The notes beneath the pieces are model-generated. The model worked only from the letters and a program-made list of their open reading frames with translations. It had not been told where the DNA came from and did not search any database. From Deltaproteobacteria bacterium (GTDB taxonomy: Bacteria; Myxococcota_A; Polyangia; Haliangiales; J016), in NCBI GenBank assembly GCA_003696105.1, contig RFGE01000153.1, positions 1-54,234 on the forward strand: a DNA stretch of 54,234 nucleotides, written 5' to 3'. Below, piece by piece: positions 26,821 through 39,894 of the stretch. The stretch's first letter is position 1. Each line of letters begins with the position of its first letter. A program made the position numbers and the translations under genes.

Positions 26821-27624
26821 GCTGGGGGACGCATCCTCGTCGTAGACGATGACAACGCACTGCGCGCGTCGATCACGCGCATCCTCGAGGAGGAGGGGTA
26901 CACGGTCGAGACGGCGCCGGACGGAGCGACCGCACTGCAGATCGTGGAGGAGGATCCGCCGGACGCGATCCTGCTCGACGTCATGATGCCCGGCATGAAC
27001 GGGCGTCAGTTCCTGCGCGAGCTGCGCCGCGCGAAGCACACGCCGAAGATCCCGGTCGTCGTCATGACCGCTTTGCAGGGCCTGTCGGACCGCGCCCTCG
27101 AGTACGGCGCCGACGACCTGGTCGAAAAGCCGTTCGACGTCGACGAGTTGCTCAACAAGGTCGCTCTCGCGCTGTTTCGCTCGGGCGAGTACGACACGAT
27201 CACGGACCGGCCGCCGCTGCCGCGCCGCAACCCGGCGAGCACCGCCGCGCCGCCGGCGCGCGCGCCGGCGCGGACCGGCGTCATCTTGCTCATCGACGAC
27301 GACACGCAGTCGCTGGCGCGGCTCGACGCCGAACTCGGCGCGCACGGCTACACCGTCGTGTCCCTGTCGCGCCCCACCGCCGACCTCGCGCGGCTCGCGC
27401 GCGTCCTGGAGCCGCGCGCCATCGCGATCGCGCTGCGCGGAACCGGCAAGCAGGCGCTCGCGGCCCTGCGCACGCTGCGCGGCGAGCCGGCGCTGTCGAC
27501 CGTCCCGGCGCTCGTGTTCGCCGACGCGCGCGACGCAATCGACCCGCACCGCGCCGAACTCGACGAACTGGGCGCGCGCGCCGTCAGCCCGCCGTCCGCG
27601 CTCGTCGCGCAACTGTCGACGTGA
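26818..27624 (+). CDS. Tandem-receiver response regulator (second receiver degenerate)
   Basis: A 268-residue protein with no DNA-binding or enzymatic output domain. The first receiver (residues 5-120) is complete: VVDDD, phospho-acceptor Asp54 in LLDVMMPGMNG, Thr84 in VVVMTA and Lys104 in VEKPFD. After a Pro/Ala-rich linker (about 135-158), a second receiver-like domain starts VILLIDDDTQSLARLD. Its acceptor strand reads AIAIALRGTG with no Asp and the Lys is lost, so it is a pseudo-receiver. It sits divergent from the PP2C cassette with 74 bases between starts, suggesting shared regulation. It probably acts by protein contact. Confidence 0.93.
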   Translation: MAGGRILVVDDDNALRASITRILEEEGYTVETAPDGATALQIVEEDPPDAILLDVMMPGMNGRQFLRELRRAKHTPKIPVVVMTALQGLSDRALEYGADDLVEKPFDVDELLNKVALALFRSGEYDTITDRPPLPRRNPASTAAPPARAPARTGVILLIDDDTQSLARLDAELGAHGYTVVSLSRPTADLARLARVLEPRAIAIALRGTGKQALAALRTLRGEPALSTVPALVFADARDAIDPHRAELDELGARAVSPPSALVAQLST

Positions 27625-27660
27625 CAGCCCGCCCGCGTCCCCGGCACAATGCGGGCTACC

Positions 27661-28989
27661 ATGTTCGAAGCCGCCGTGTTCGCGCAGCGGCGCCAGCGCC
27701 TGATGGACGCCATCGGGCCCGACGCCGTCGCCGTGTTCCATTCGCCGCCGGAGGCGATCCGCAACGGAGATGCGCACTACCGCTACCGCCAATCGTCGGA
27801 CCTGTTGTACCTGACCGGCTTCACCGAGCCCGAAGCGACGCTCGTGCTGCGCCCGGGCGCAGCCAAACATCGGGTGGTGATGTTCGTCCGGCCGCGCGAC
27901 AAGGAGCGCGAAACGTGGGACGGCCGCCGCGCGGGCGTCGACGGCGCCGTCGACCGGTTCGGCGCCGACGTCGCGTACCCGTGCGGCGAGTTGGCCGACA
28001 AGCTGCCCGACCTGCTGAGCGCCGAAGCGCTGTACTACAGCCTCGGCAGCGATCCCGCGTTCGACCGGACGATCGCGTCGGCGATCGACCAGCTTCGCCG
28101 GCGCGAGCGCCGCGGCGTGCGCCCGCCCGCACGGGTCGTGGACCCGCGCGAGGTCCTGCACGAGATGCGCCTGATCAAGACGCCCGAGGAGATCGCCGTG
28201 CTCGAGCGGGCGGCGGCGATCTCGGTGGAGGCGCACACCGCGGCGATGGCCGCCGCCGCTCCGGGGACGTGGGAGTACGAGCTCGAAGCGCTGGTGGACT
28301 ACACGTTTCGCCGGCGCGGCGGCGTCGGCCCCGGGTACACCACGATCGTCGGCGGCGGCGCCAACGCGACCATCTTGCACTACGTCGAAAACGACGCGCA
28401 GCTGCGCGCGGGCGACCTCGTGCTGATCGACGCCGGCTGCGAGTACGGGTTCTACACGGCGGACATCACCCGGACGTTTCCGGTCGACGGCAGATTCCGC
28501 GGGCCACAGCGCGACGCCTACGAGGTGGTGTTGGCGGCCCAGCGCGAGGCGATCGCGCACGTGCGCCCGGGCGCGACGCTCGACGACATCCACGCCGCCG
28601 CCGTGCGCGTGCTCACCGAAGGCATGGTCGACCTCGGCCTGCTGCCCGGACCGGCCGAGGCGCGCGTAGCGGACGGCGCGTACAAAACGTTCTACATGCA
28701 CCGAACGTCCCACTGGCTCGGCATGGACGTCCACGACGTGGGCGCGTACAACCGCGGTGGCAAACCGCGGCCGCTGGCGCCGGGCATGGTGCTCACCGTG
28801 GAACCGGGCCTCTACGTCGCGGAGGACGCAGACGGTGTGCCCGACGCGCTGCGCGGCATCGGCATCCGGATCGAGGACGACGTGCTCGTGACCGACGACG
28901 GCTGTCGCAACCTGACCGAGGCGGCCCCGTCGGCGATCGCGGACGTCGAGGCAGCCTGCCGCGCGGCGGCGCCGGCGGCGATGCGATAG
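27661..28989 (+). CDS. pepP: Xaa-Pro aminopeptidase
   Basis: A 442-residue M24B metallopeptidase that removes N-terminal residues preceding proline. The N-terminal creatinase-like domain (about 1-165) contains RQSSDLLYLTGFTEPEATLV. The pita-bread domain has the five metal ligands: Asp in LIDAGCEYGFYTADITRTFP (two Asp), His in TSHWLGMDVHD, Glu in LTVEPGLYV and Glu in GIRIEDDVLV. The length is standard for PepP. The start at 27661 (FEAAVFAQRRQRL) matches the usual N-terminus; an in-frame ATG at 27649 is possible. It follows the receiver gene by 36 bases but is probably functionally unrelated. Confidence 0.95.
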   Translation: MFEAAVFAQRRQRLMDAIGPDAVAVFHSPPEAIRNGDAHYRYRQSSDLLYLTGFTEPEATLVLRPGAAKHRVVMFVRPRDKERETWDGRRAGVDGAVDRFGADVAYPCGELADKLPDLLSAEALYYSLGSDPAFDRTIASAIDQLRRRERRGVRPPARVVDPREVLHEMRLIKTPEEIAVLERAAAISVEAHTAAMAAAAPGTWEYELEALVDYTFRRRGGVGPGYTTIVGGGANATILHYVENDAQLRAGDLVLIDAGCEYGFYTADITRTFPVDGRFRGPQRDAYEVVLAAQREAIAHVRPGATLDDIHAAAVRVLTEGMVDLGLLPGPAEARVADGAYKTFYMHRTSHWLGMDVHDVGAYNRGGKPRPLAPGMVLTVEPGLYVAEDADGVPDALRGIGIRIEDDVLVTDDGCRNLTEAAPSAIADVEAACRAAAPAAMR

Positions 28990-29200
28990 CGGCGCTCGCG
29001 ATCGCCTCTGGCGGGGGGGCAGTCCCCGGCCGCACCGACGAAGTCCCACGGAGGCGCGGCGGTCGGGCCGCCACTTGCGTTCGCGCGCGCTGCGATTTCG
29101 GTCACCTGCACCGGGTAAGAACCTTCGTTTTCGGCCCCGAAGGCTGGCACGGGACGTGGATTACATCCGCACACCCCGATTCCAGCCCCCGGAGGTTCCC

Positions 29201-30466
29201 TTGAACAATCGCGCCGTCGCCGCCCTGCTGTCCGCCGGACTTTTCATCCCCGCAGCCGCCTGCCAGGACGAATTGGCGAGCGAGCCCCTGCCCGAGGTCC
29301 GCGAAATCGTCGGCACGCCGGCGCTCGCGGACGAGATGCCTCGCGGCGTCTACAGCGTGATCGATGCGGACGCGGTGCTCGCCGAGCCGACCGATCCGGA
29401 GGTCGGCATGCTGTACGCCGGCCAGGTGATCATCTACATGAACCGCTACGGCGGCACCTACACGCCCGGCATCAACGACTCGCGGAACAACCGCTCGTCC
29501 GTGCCGAGCCAGACCGCGACGATCCCGCCGTGGAACGTGAGCGACGCGGGCTGGCAGCAGGTGATGGACTGCGTGCGCGACCTGTGGTCGCCGTTCAACG
29601 TGGTGATCACCGACGTCGACCCGGGCAACGTGCCGCACCTCGAATCGGTCGTCGCGGGGCACCCGAACGACCTCGGCCTGCCGAACGGCGTCGGCGGCGT
29701 GTCGCCGTTCACCAGCGACTGTTCGACCATCAACAACTCGGTCGTCTACACGTTCGCCGAAGTGTTCGGCAACAACTACCGGGTCGTGTGCGAGGTCGTC
29801 GCGCAAGAGGTCGCCCATTCGTTCGGCCTCGACCACGAGTACCTGTGCGAGGATCCGATGACCTATCTGGGCGGCTGCGGCGCCAAGACGTTCCAGAACG
29901 TCGACGCGCCGTGCGGCGAGGACGGCCCGCGCACCTGCGCATGTGGCCAACAGACGCAAAACTCGGTGCAGATGCTGCTGCAGCGGATCGGCCCGCGGCA
30001 GGCGACGCCGCCGGAGATCGCGATCACCCGGCCGCAGGCCGGCCAGACGGTCGAGCCCGGCTTCGTCATCGAGACGGCCGTGACCGCGAGCCAGTCGATC
30101 CAACAAGTGGACCTGTATATCGACGGCACCCACTACGCGACGGTCGACACGGCGCCCTACATCTTCAACGCGCCGACGACGCTGGCCGACGGCAGCCACA
30201 TCGTCGAGACGCGCGCGATCGACGTCACGGGCGCCGAGGGCAGCGCGTCGGTCACGGTCACGCTGTCGGCCGGCGGCTCGCCGGACCCGGACCCGAACCC
30301 GGACCCGGACCCGAATCCCGATCCCGATCCGAATCCGAACCCCGGCTCCGCCGGCAGCGCTGACCTCGTCGGCGGCTGCTCTGCGGCCGGCGGCTCCGGG
30401 TCGGGCTTCGCGATGCTCGTGCTCGGCGCGGCGCTGGCGCTTGGGCGCCGCCGCCGCCGGGCGTAA
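29201..30466 (+). CDS. Secreted metzincin-like metalloprotease with MYXO-CTERM tail
   Basis: A 421-residue exported protein. The TTG start at 29201 is chosen because GGAGG lies 5 bases upstream and a signal peptide follows directly (AALLSAGLFIPAAAC, possibly lipoprotein type). The catalytic-like segment near residues 201-212 reads AQEVAHSFGLDH, a metzincin HExxHxxGxxH motif in which the first His is Gln. DPMTYLG a few residues on would be the Met-turn. A Big-type Ig-like domain (about 270-365) precedes an Asp/Pro/Asn repeat linker. The end is a MYXO-CTERM-like signal: GGCS, a hydrophobic helix and a poly-Arg terminus, expected to be cleaved and sorted to the cell surface. Whether it is proteolytic is open. 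Confidence 0.9.
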   Translation: MNNRAVAALLSAGLFIPAAACQDELASEPLPEVREIVGTPALADEMPRGVYSVIDADAVLAEPTDPEVGMLYAGQVIIYMNRYGGTYTPGINDSRNNRSSVPSQTATIPPWNVSDAGWQQVMDCVRDLWSPFNVVITDVDPGNVPHLESVVAGHPNDLGLPNGVGGVSPFTSDCSTINNSVVYTFAEVFGNNYRVVCEVVAQEVAHSFGLDHEYLCEDPMTYLGGCGAKTFQNVDAPCGEDGPRTCACGQQTQNSVQMLLQRIGPRQATPPEIAITRPQAGQTVEPGFVIETAVTASQSIQQVDLYIDGTHYATVDTAPYIFNAPTTLADGSHIVETRAIDVTGAEGSASVTVTLSAGGSPDPDPNPDPDPNPDPDPNPNPGSAGSADLVGGCSAAGGSGSGFAMLVLGAALALGRRRRRA

Positions 30467-30486
30467 CCCATCATTGGCCCTCCGCC

Positions 30487-30526
30487 CGCCCGCGCCGCGT
30501 CACTGCGGCGCGGGCGTCGGCGTTTT
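30487..30526 (+). terminator. Intrinsic-terminator-like hairpin after the MYXO-CTERM gene
   Basis: A perfect 12-bp GC stem (30487-30498 with 30505-30516) with a 6-nt loop, followed a few bases later by TTTT at 30523-30526. It lies in the 79-base gap between convergent genes. The T-run is short, so efficiency is uncertain. Confidence 0.6.
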
Positions 30527-30545
30527 CGGCGGGGCGCGCGCCGCG

Positions 30546-31394
30546 TTACGTCGTCGCCTCGATCACCCGTACGATGTGGCCGCGGTCGGGCTCGGGTACG
30601 CCGGCGGAGGCGAAGTCCGCGGGATGGAGCAGCTCGGCGGTCGCGAACCCGCACGCGCGCAGTCGTTGGATGCACTCGTCCGGCCCCGAGAAGTGCAAAT
30701 ACACGTCGCCGCGCGCAAACCAACCGAGCGCGCGGCCGAACGCGCGGCGCGCCGGCCCGGCGTCGCTGCCGAGGATGATGTCGGCCAGGTACAGTCCCGC
30801 CGGGAACGCCGACAGGCACGCGGCGATGCGCTGCCACATCCCGGCGAGCACGTCGGGGGCAAAGTAGGCCGTGAGTCCCTCGGTGACGATGGCGGTGCCC
30901 GCCGTCGGGTCGAGCAAGCGCCCGGCGACGGTGCGCAGGCTGTGGTCGCCATCGTCGACGAGCGCGTTGAGCGGCACGACGCGGTGGTTGTCGGCGAGCA
31001 ACCCCGCGCGCGCCAGCCGCGCGCGCTTCGCCTCCGCCATGTCGGGCAGGTCGCCCTCGACGTACACCAGCCCGCGGTCCCGGTAGCGCGCAGCCATGCG
31101 CACCCCGCGCGCCGACAGCCCGCCGGCGATCTCGACGACCTGGCGCACGCGCCCCGCCTCGATCGCCGCCGCGAGGCGGTGGTCGATGATGCGATGGCGC
31201 GCGAGCAACAGCTGCTCGAGGTCGGCACGCCGCGCGACACGGCGGTAGACGGCGTTGGCCGGAGCGAGCGCCGCGTACAGCGCGCGGCCCAGCGGCGTGC
31301 GCAGTGCGTCGTACGACAGCCCGTTGCGCCACCACACGTAGCCGGTGTAGTGCGCCGTGGGCGAGATGCGGGACGTGTCGGCGTCGGCGGTCAT
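30546..31394 (-). CDS. Class I SAM-dependent methyltransferase (leucine carboxyl methyltransferase-like)
   Basis: A 282-residue cytosolic protein. The N-terminal helical part (SPTAHYTGYVWWRNGLSYDA and LEQLLLARHRIIDHRL) precedes a Rossmann-type SAM site (QVVEIAGGLSARGVRMAARY) and the acidic strand VYVEGDLPDMAEAK. IVTEGLTAYFAPD matches the EGL-Y motif of the LCM/PPM-type family. The glycine-rich motif is slightly atypical (EIAGGLSARG), but enzymes of this family tolerate it. The substrate, a carboxylate or small molecule, is unknown. The start is supported by TATAGT seven bases upstream. It is downstream of the MBL gene on the same strand but has its own predicted promoter. Confidence 0.85.
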   Translation of the reverse strand: MTADADTSRISPTAHYTGYVWWRNGLSYDALRTPLGRALYAALAPANAVYRRVARRADLEQLLLARHRIIDHRLAAAIEAGRVRQVVEIAGGLSARGVRMAARYRDRGLVYVEGDLPDMAEAKRARLARAGLLADNHRVVPLNALVDDGDHSLRTVAGRLLDPTAGTAIVTEGLTAYFAPDVLAGMWQRIAACLSAFPAGLYLADIILGSDAGPARRAFGRALGWFARGDVYLHFSGPDECIQRLRACGFATAELLHPADFASAGVPEPDRGHIVRVIEATT

Positions 31395-31407
31395 CGGTGG
31401 AACTATA
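31392..31407 (-). promoter_or_regulatory. Predicted leaderless promoter -10
   Basis: On the minus strand TATAGT (31402-31407) ends seven bases before the ATG at 31392-31394. There is no Shine-Dalgarno site. Confidence 0.55.
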
Positions 31408-31458
31408 GGGCGAGCCGGCCGACCGGCGCTCCCGGTGCCGCCCCCGCGCCCGCGGCCG

Positions 31459-32310
31459 TCACCCCGGCCACCGGCGCCGGTTGGGCACCAGCGGCACGAC
31501 GCGCTCGCGCAGTCCCGGCGGACACCGCGCGTCGAGGATCGCGCGCACGTCAGCCGGCCGGTAGTTCTGGCTGAAGTGCATGAGGACGACCGCGTCGTTG
31601 CGGAACCGGTCCGCGTACGGCAGCAGGTCGTCGAGGTGGATGTGGCAGCTTTCGTGGGCCCGCTCCGGCGGCTTCGCATCGTCGAGAAACGTGCACTCGA
31701 GAATCAACGTGCGAGCCGACAGCAATGCGGGCTCGGCGTCGAGCACCTTCACCAAGGTGTCCGTCGCGTACGCCAACTCGAGGATCTCGCGGTCCACGAA
31801 CAGGTCCTCGCCCGCGCGCCGGCGATCGCGGATCTCGGCGCCATCGAGGCCGACGTACTCGGGCCGCAGCTTCGGCACGCGCCGAAAGAACAGGTAGCCG
31901 AGCGACGGCACCGGGTGATACGTGCGAAACGCGCGCACGCGCAAGTTGGCGTGCAGCGGCGCCTCGTCGCCGGGCTCCATGCCGCACAGCTTCACGTTGA
32001 CGTCGTAGCGCTGCAGCGTCGACACGAGATCGAGCGACGCGCGGAGGGTGTCCGCGATGGGCGCCGGCAGAAAGATCTTGAGCCGGCGGTTGTTGCACAT
32101 GAGCATCCGCGCACCGATCAGCGTCATCAGCGCGCCGCAGTGGTCGGCGTGCCCGTGGCTGAGGAACAGCGCCTTCGCCCCGGCAAACGACCGAGGTGCG
32201 AGGCCGACGTCGAGAAGGACGTCCAGCTCCTTGACGTGCAGCGACGTGTAGATCCCGCCGACCGACACGCCGCGTATCGTGAAGTTGCCGGCGCGAATCT
32301 CCGTCAGCAT
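31459..32310 (-). CDS. MBL-fold metallo-hydrolase, RNase Z-like
   Basis: A 283-residue metallo-beta-lactamase-fold protein. The metal motif is FLSHGHADHCGAL with His52, His54, Asp56 and His57. Later ligands appear in LILECTFLDD, HESCHIHLDD and VLMHFSQNY. The overall pattern (ECTF, then HxH, then HFS) resembles RNase Z-like members of the superfamily, but the tRNase Z exosite arm is not evident, so general hydrolase is the safe call. It is divergent from the thioesterase-like gene with only 21 bases between start codons. Confidence 0.9.
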   Translation of the reverse strand: MLTEIRAGNFTIRGVSVGGIYTSLHVKELDVLLDVGLAPRSFAGAKALFLSHGHADHCGALMTLIGARMLMCNNRRLKIFLPAPIADTLRASLDLVSTLQRYDVNVKLCGMEPGDEAPLHANLRVRAFRTYHPVPSLGYLFFRRVPKLRPEYVGLDGAEIRDRRRAGEDLFVDREILELAYATDTLVKVLDAEPALLSARTLILECTFLDDAKPPERAHESCHIHLDDLLPYADRFRNDAVVLMHFSQNYRPADVRAILDARCPPGLRERVVPLVPNRRRWPG

Positions 32311-32331
32311 CGCGCCGGTTATACTACGCGC
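32311..32331. promoter_or_regulatory. Compact divergent promoter with overlapping -10 elements
   Basis: The only A/T-rich element in the gap is TATACTA at 32320-32326. Read on the plus strand, TATACT ends 6 bases before the GTG at 32332. Read on the minus strand, TAGTAT (32321-32326) ends 10 bases before the ATG at 32310. One near-symmetric element could therefore open both ways to give two leaderless or nearly leaderless messages. Confidence 0.55.
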
Positions 32332-33231
32332 GTGTCGTTTCCCGAGTTGGCCGACCTGCCGCCGGACCAGCGCGCGTCCGGCGCGCTGTTTCTCCGCTAC
32401 GAGGACGTCACGCAGGAGGGCCGCGTCGTGCTCACCGCCCTGCCTCAGGCGGTCGGCTGGGTCGTGTGGCGCCAGCTCATCCGCGAACACGTCGTCACCG
32501 AGCTGCGCAATCGCCAGGGCATCGTGCCGATCCTGTCGCGCTTGGTGATGGAGGGGGGCGGCGGTCCGGTGTCCGTCATGCGCCCGCTCGAGGCCGAAGG
32601 CGGCTTCGACCTCGCCCACGCGGTCGACGACACCGGCCAGGTCGACCGCATCCTGATGACGATCGCGGTGCGCGTAGACGGCAAGATCGGCCGCACCGCC
32701 GGCCCACCGCCGGCCGATCGCGGCGCGCCGGTGTTCGTCGGCCGCGTCGTCGCCGAGCACGTATTCACCCGCCCGTTCGCGCCGGCCGGCGAGCGCAAGG
32801 TGCGGTCACTCGACGGGCCCGGCCTGCCGGGCGTGCCCGCCAAGCGCGCGGCGTGGCGACCGCCGGAGGCGACCCTCGAGTTGCCCGACGGCGCCGCGTG
32901 GATCGAGGACGACCTGGCACCCGACGAGGCCCCCGTCGTGTTCGGCCTCGCGCACACCGACAGCAATCAGCACGTCAACTCGCTCGTGTACCCCCGCCTG
33001 TTCGAAGACGCGGCGCTGCGCCGGTTCGCTGCGCTCGGCGAGCCGGTCCAGGTGCTGTCGCGCTACGCCGACGTCGCATACCGCAAGCCGTGCTTTGCCG
33101 GCGACCGGATGCGGTGGCTCCTGCGCGCGTTTCGCGCCGGCGACCGCATCGGCGCGGTCGGCTGCCTGGTCCCGGACGGTGACCGCGCGGCGAAGCCGCA
33201 CACCTACGTGCAGATGGCGTTCGCACCGTAG
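32332..33231 (+). CDS. Hotdog-fold thioesterase-like protein
   Basis: A 299-residue cytosolic protein. The C-terminal half (about 195-299) looks like a hotdog acyl-thioesterase: [20 protein letters not shown] followed by [13 protein letters not shown] and [15 protein letters not shown]. The N-terminal half is less clear but may be a second hotdog repeat, giving a double-hotdog enzyme. The Asp/Asn/His cluster in HTDSNQHVN is the probable active site. The substrate is unknown; acyl-CoA or acyl-ACP would be typical. The GTG start is set by TATACT six bases upstream. The next gene starts 6 bases after the stop. Confidence 0.75.
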   Translation: MSFPELADLPPDQRASGALFLRYEDVTQEGRVVLTALPQAVGWVVWRQLIREHVVTELRNRQGIVPILSRLVMEGGGGPVSVMRPLEAEGGFDLAHAVDDTGQVDRILMTIAVRVDGKIGRTAGPPPADRGAPVFVGRVVAEHVFTRPFAPAGERKVRSLDGPGLPGVPAKRAAWRPPEATLELPDGAAWIEDDLAPDEAPVVFGLAHTDSNQHVNSLVYPRLFEDAALRRFAALGEPVQVLSRYADVAYRKPCFAGDRMRWLLRAFRAGDRIGAVGCLVPDGDRAAKPHTYVQMAFAP

Positions 33232-33237
33232 CGCGCG

Positions 33238-36828
<3,591 letters not shown>

Positions 36829-37371
36829 GCGATCGGCACCGCGGCGCCGATCGCGACGAGCACCGCGCCTCGGCCGATCAGTCCCTTGCGCCCGCGCAGC
36901 ATGAACAGGCCCGAGGTCGCCAGGCACAGCAGCAACACCGCGTACGCGTCGGCGACGTACGTCCAGGCCTGCTTGGACCGGTTGTAGTGCAACCAGTTGG
37001 CGACGCGCAAAAAGAACCGCGGCCGATTGCCCTCCTCGACGACCGAACCGGTAGCGGTGTCGACGTGCAGTGTGCGACCGTCAAGTTCGATCTCGATCTG
37101 ATCCGGCGCCGCGCGGTAGGCGTCGATCGGCGCGTCGTCGATGTGCAGCGCCGCGAGCACGCGCGCGATCGCGGCCTCGTCGTCGGCCGGCAGCGGACCG
37201 CCGACGTCGTGAATGCGCTCGTAGGTGACGAAGTTCGGATTCCACTGGTGGACGTGGTTGATCGCCAGTCCCGAAATCGCATAGACGAACGTGAGCCCGA
37301 CGACCAGGTAGCCGGCGTCGCGGTGAAACGCGCGCAGCCATGCGCGCCACGGCAGGCTGCGACCGCGCAAC

Positions 37372-38094
<723 letters not shown>

Positions 38095-38097
<3 letters not shown>

Positions 38098-38111
38098 GTG
38101 TCCGAATGGTA
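38095..38111 (-). promoter_or_regulatory. Predicted leaderless promoter -10
   Basis: On the minus strand TACCAT (38106-38111) ends eight bases before the GTG at 38095-38097. No Shine-Dalgarno site is visible. Confidence 0.45.
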
Positions 38112-38189
38112 CCGCGGGCTCGCCCGGGGCGCTCGCGAAAACCCGCGCGCCCCGGCGGCCCGCGTGCCGCCGCCGGGCGCGCCGCGCCG

Positions 38190-38885
38190 TCACGCCGCCG
38201 CGCCGTACACGGGGACGACCGCGCCGGTCGTGACCTCGTTGGCCGGTGACGCCAGCCACAGCATCGCGCGCGCGATCGCCTCGGGCGCCGGCCACTGGGA
38301 CGGGTCGGCGTCCGGCATCGCGGCGCGGTTCGCGGGCGTGTCGAAGATCGACGGCGCCACCGCGTTGACCAGGATGCCGTCGCCGGCGACCTCGCGCGCC
38401 AGGCCGCGGGTGATCGCGACCACCGCGGCCTTCGACGCCGCGTAGGCGATCATCCCGGCCGTCGGCTCGAGCGCGGGTCGCGACGCCACGTTGACGATGC
38501 GGCCGCCGCCTCCGGCGCGCCGCATCGCGCGCACCGCCTCGCGGCAGCTCACGAAACAAGTCGTCGCGTTGGTCGCCCACATCGCGTGCCAGGCCGCCGA
38601 AGACGTGTCCGTCACCGGCGCCATGGCGAACCCGCCGGCGGCGTGCAGCGACGCCCACAGGTTGTCGATGCCGGCGTAGAAGTCACGCACCGCGGCGTCG
38701 TCGCACAGATCGACGCCGCGCACCACGTGGACGCCGTCGACCGCCGCGATCGCGTCGGGCACCCGGCCGCTGCGGCTCGGCACGTGACATACGGCGCCGG
38801 CGTCCACGGCCGCGCGCACCACGGCGCTGCCGAGCGCACCGCCCCCGCCGGTGACGACGACGTGGCGTCCAGTCAAATCGATCAC
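38190..38885 (-). CDS. Short-chain dehydrogenase/reductase
   Basis: A 231-residue NAD(P)-dependent SDR. The cofactor loop is VVVTGGGGALGSAVVRAA (residues 9-26). Later come HAAGGFAMAP in the NAG position, IVNVASRPALEP with the catalytic Ser, YAASKAAVVAITRGLA with Tyr and Lys, and NAVAPSIFDTPANRA. The substrate is unknown. The GTG at 38885 overlaps the TerC stop (GTGA) and is preceded by AGGAGGA, so it is translated from the TerC message. A GTG rather than ATG start is therefore favoured. Confidence 0.93.
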   Translation of the reverse strand: MIDLTGRHVVVTGGGGALGSAVVRAAVDAGAVCHVPSRSGRVPDAIAAVDGVHVVRGVDLCDDAAVRDFYAGIDNLWASLHAAGGFAMAPVTDTSSAAWHAMWATNATTCFVSCREAVRAMRRAGGGGRIVNVASRPALEPTAGMIAYAASKAAVVAITRGLAREVAGDGILVNAVAPSIFDTPANRAAMPDADPSQWPAPEAIARAMLWLASPANEVTTGAVVPVYGAAA

Positions 38886-39883
38886 GGCGTGTCGTCCTCC
38901 TCTTGTGGCGGCGGCGCGGCGTGCAGGCGAGCGACCTTGATGTTGGCCCACACCGACGCAGCCACACCGGTCCCCAGAATACCGCCGATGACCACGAGCG
39001 AAACCCATGCCGGGATCGGGAAGTGGTGCTGCAAGATCATCTTCACGCCGATGAACGACAGCAAAAACACCAAGCTGGCCTGGATGTAGCGAAATCGGTC
39101 CATCGCCGCGGCCAGCGCGAAATACAGCGCGCGCAATCCCAAAATGGCAAAGATATTGGAGGTGAACACCAGAAACGGGTCGCGCGTCACCGCGAACACC
39201 GCGGGGATCGAATCGACGGCGAACAACACGTCGGCCCCTTCGACCGCGAGCAGCGCGACGAACATCGGCGTCATCGCGCGCGTCCCGGCGGCCGTGCGGG
39301 TGAAAAACCGCGGGCCGTCGAACTCGCCCGACACCGGGTAGATGCGGCGCGCGATCCGCACCAATAGGCTCCGGGACGGATCGACGTCGCCGTGACCGCC
39401 GACCATCATGCGCACCGCCGTAAACAGCAAGAGCGCCCCGAACACGTACGCCATCCAGTCGAACCGCGCAATGAGCGCGGCTCCGGCGGCGATCATCGCG
39501 CCCCGCATGACGACAGCGCCCACGATGCCCCAAAACAACGTGCGGTGCTGGTGCTGTTTCGGCACGCGAAAGTGCGAAAAGATGAGCGCGATGACGAAGA
39601 TGTTGTCGACGCTGAGCGACTTTTCGATCACGTAGCCGGTGAAGAACTGGATCGCCGCCTCGCGGCCGCCGAGGTCGTGACCGATATGGCGGCCGATGCC
39701 GAACCAGTGGTGTTCGTACGCGAAATACACGACCGCGTTGAACGCGAGCGATACGGCGATCCATACCAACGTCCACCGCAGTGACTCTCGGATCGACACG
39801 ACGTGCGCCTCGCGGTTGACCACGCCCAGGTCCACCGCGAGCAGCGCGAACACGAGGACGAGGAACAAAACCCACGGAATCAT
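38882..39883 (-). CDS. TerC-family integral membrane protein
   Basis: A 333-residue protein with about nine hydrophobic helices, in the size range of TerC/Alx proteins. Signature parts are EKSLSVDNIFVIALIFSHF and the acidic transmembrane stretch VEGADVLFAVDSIPAVFAVT followed by FLVFTSNIFAILGLRALYFA. The family is linked to tellurite resistance and, for Alx-type members, to manganese export or metal loading of exported enzymes. The ATG at 39883 has AAGGG upstream, overlapping the end of the phospholipase-D gene 11 bases away, so they form one operon with the SDR. Confidence 0.95.
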   Translation of the reverse strand: MIPWVLFLVLVFALLAVDLGVVNREAHVVSIRESLRWTLVWIAVSLAFNAVVYFAYEHHWFGIGRHIGHDLGGREAAIQFFTGYVIEKSLSVDNIFVIALIFSHFRVPKQHQHRTLFWGIVGAVVMRGAMIAAGAALIARFDWMAYVFGALLLFTAVRMMVGGHGDVDPSRSLLVRIARRIYPVSGEFDGPRFFTRTAAGTRAMTPMFVALLAVEGADVLFAVDSIPAVFAVTRDPFLVFTSNIFAILGLRALYFALAAAMDRFRYIQASLVFLLSFIGVKMILQHHFPIPAWVSLVVIGGILGTGVAASVWANIKVARLHAAPPPQEEDDTP

Positions 39884-39894
39884 GGCGCCCTTCG

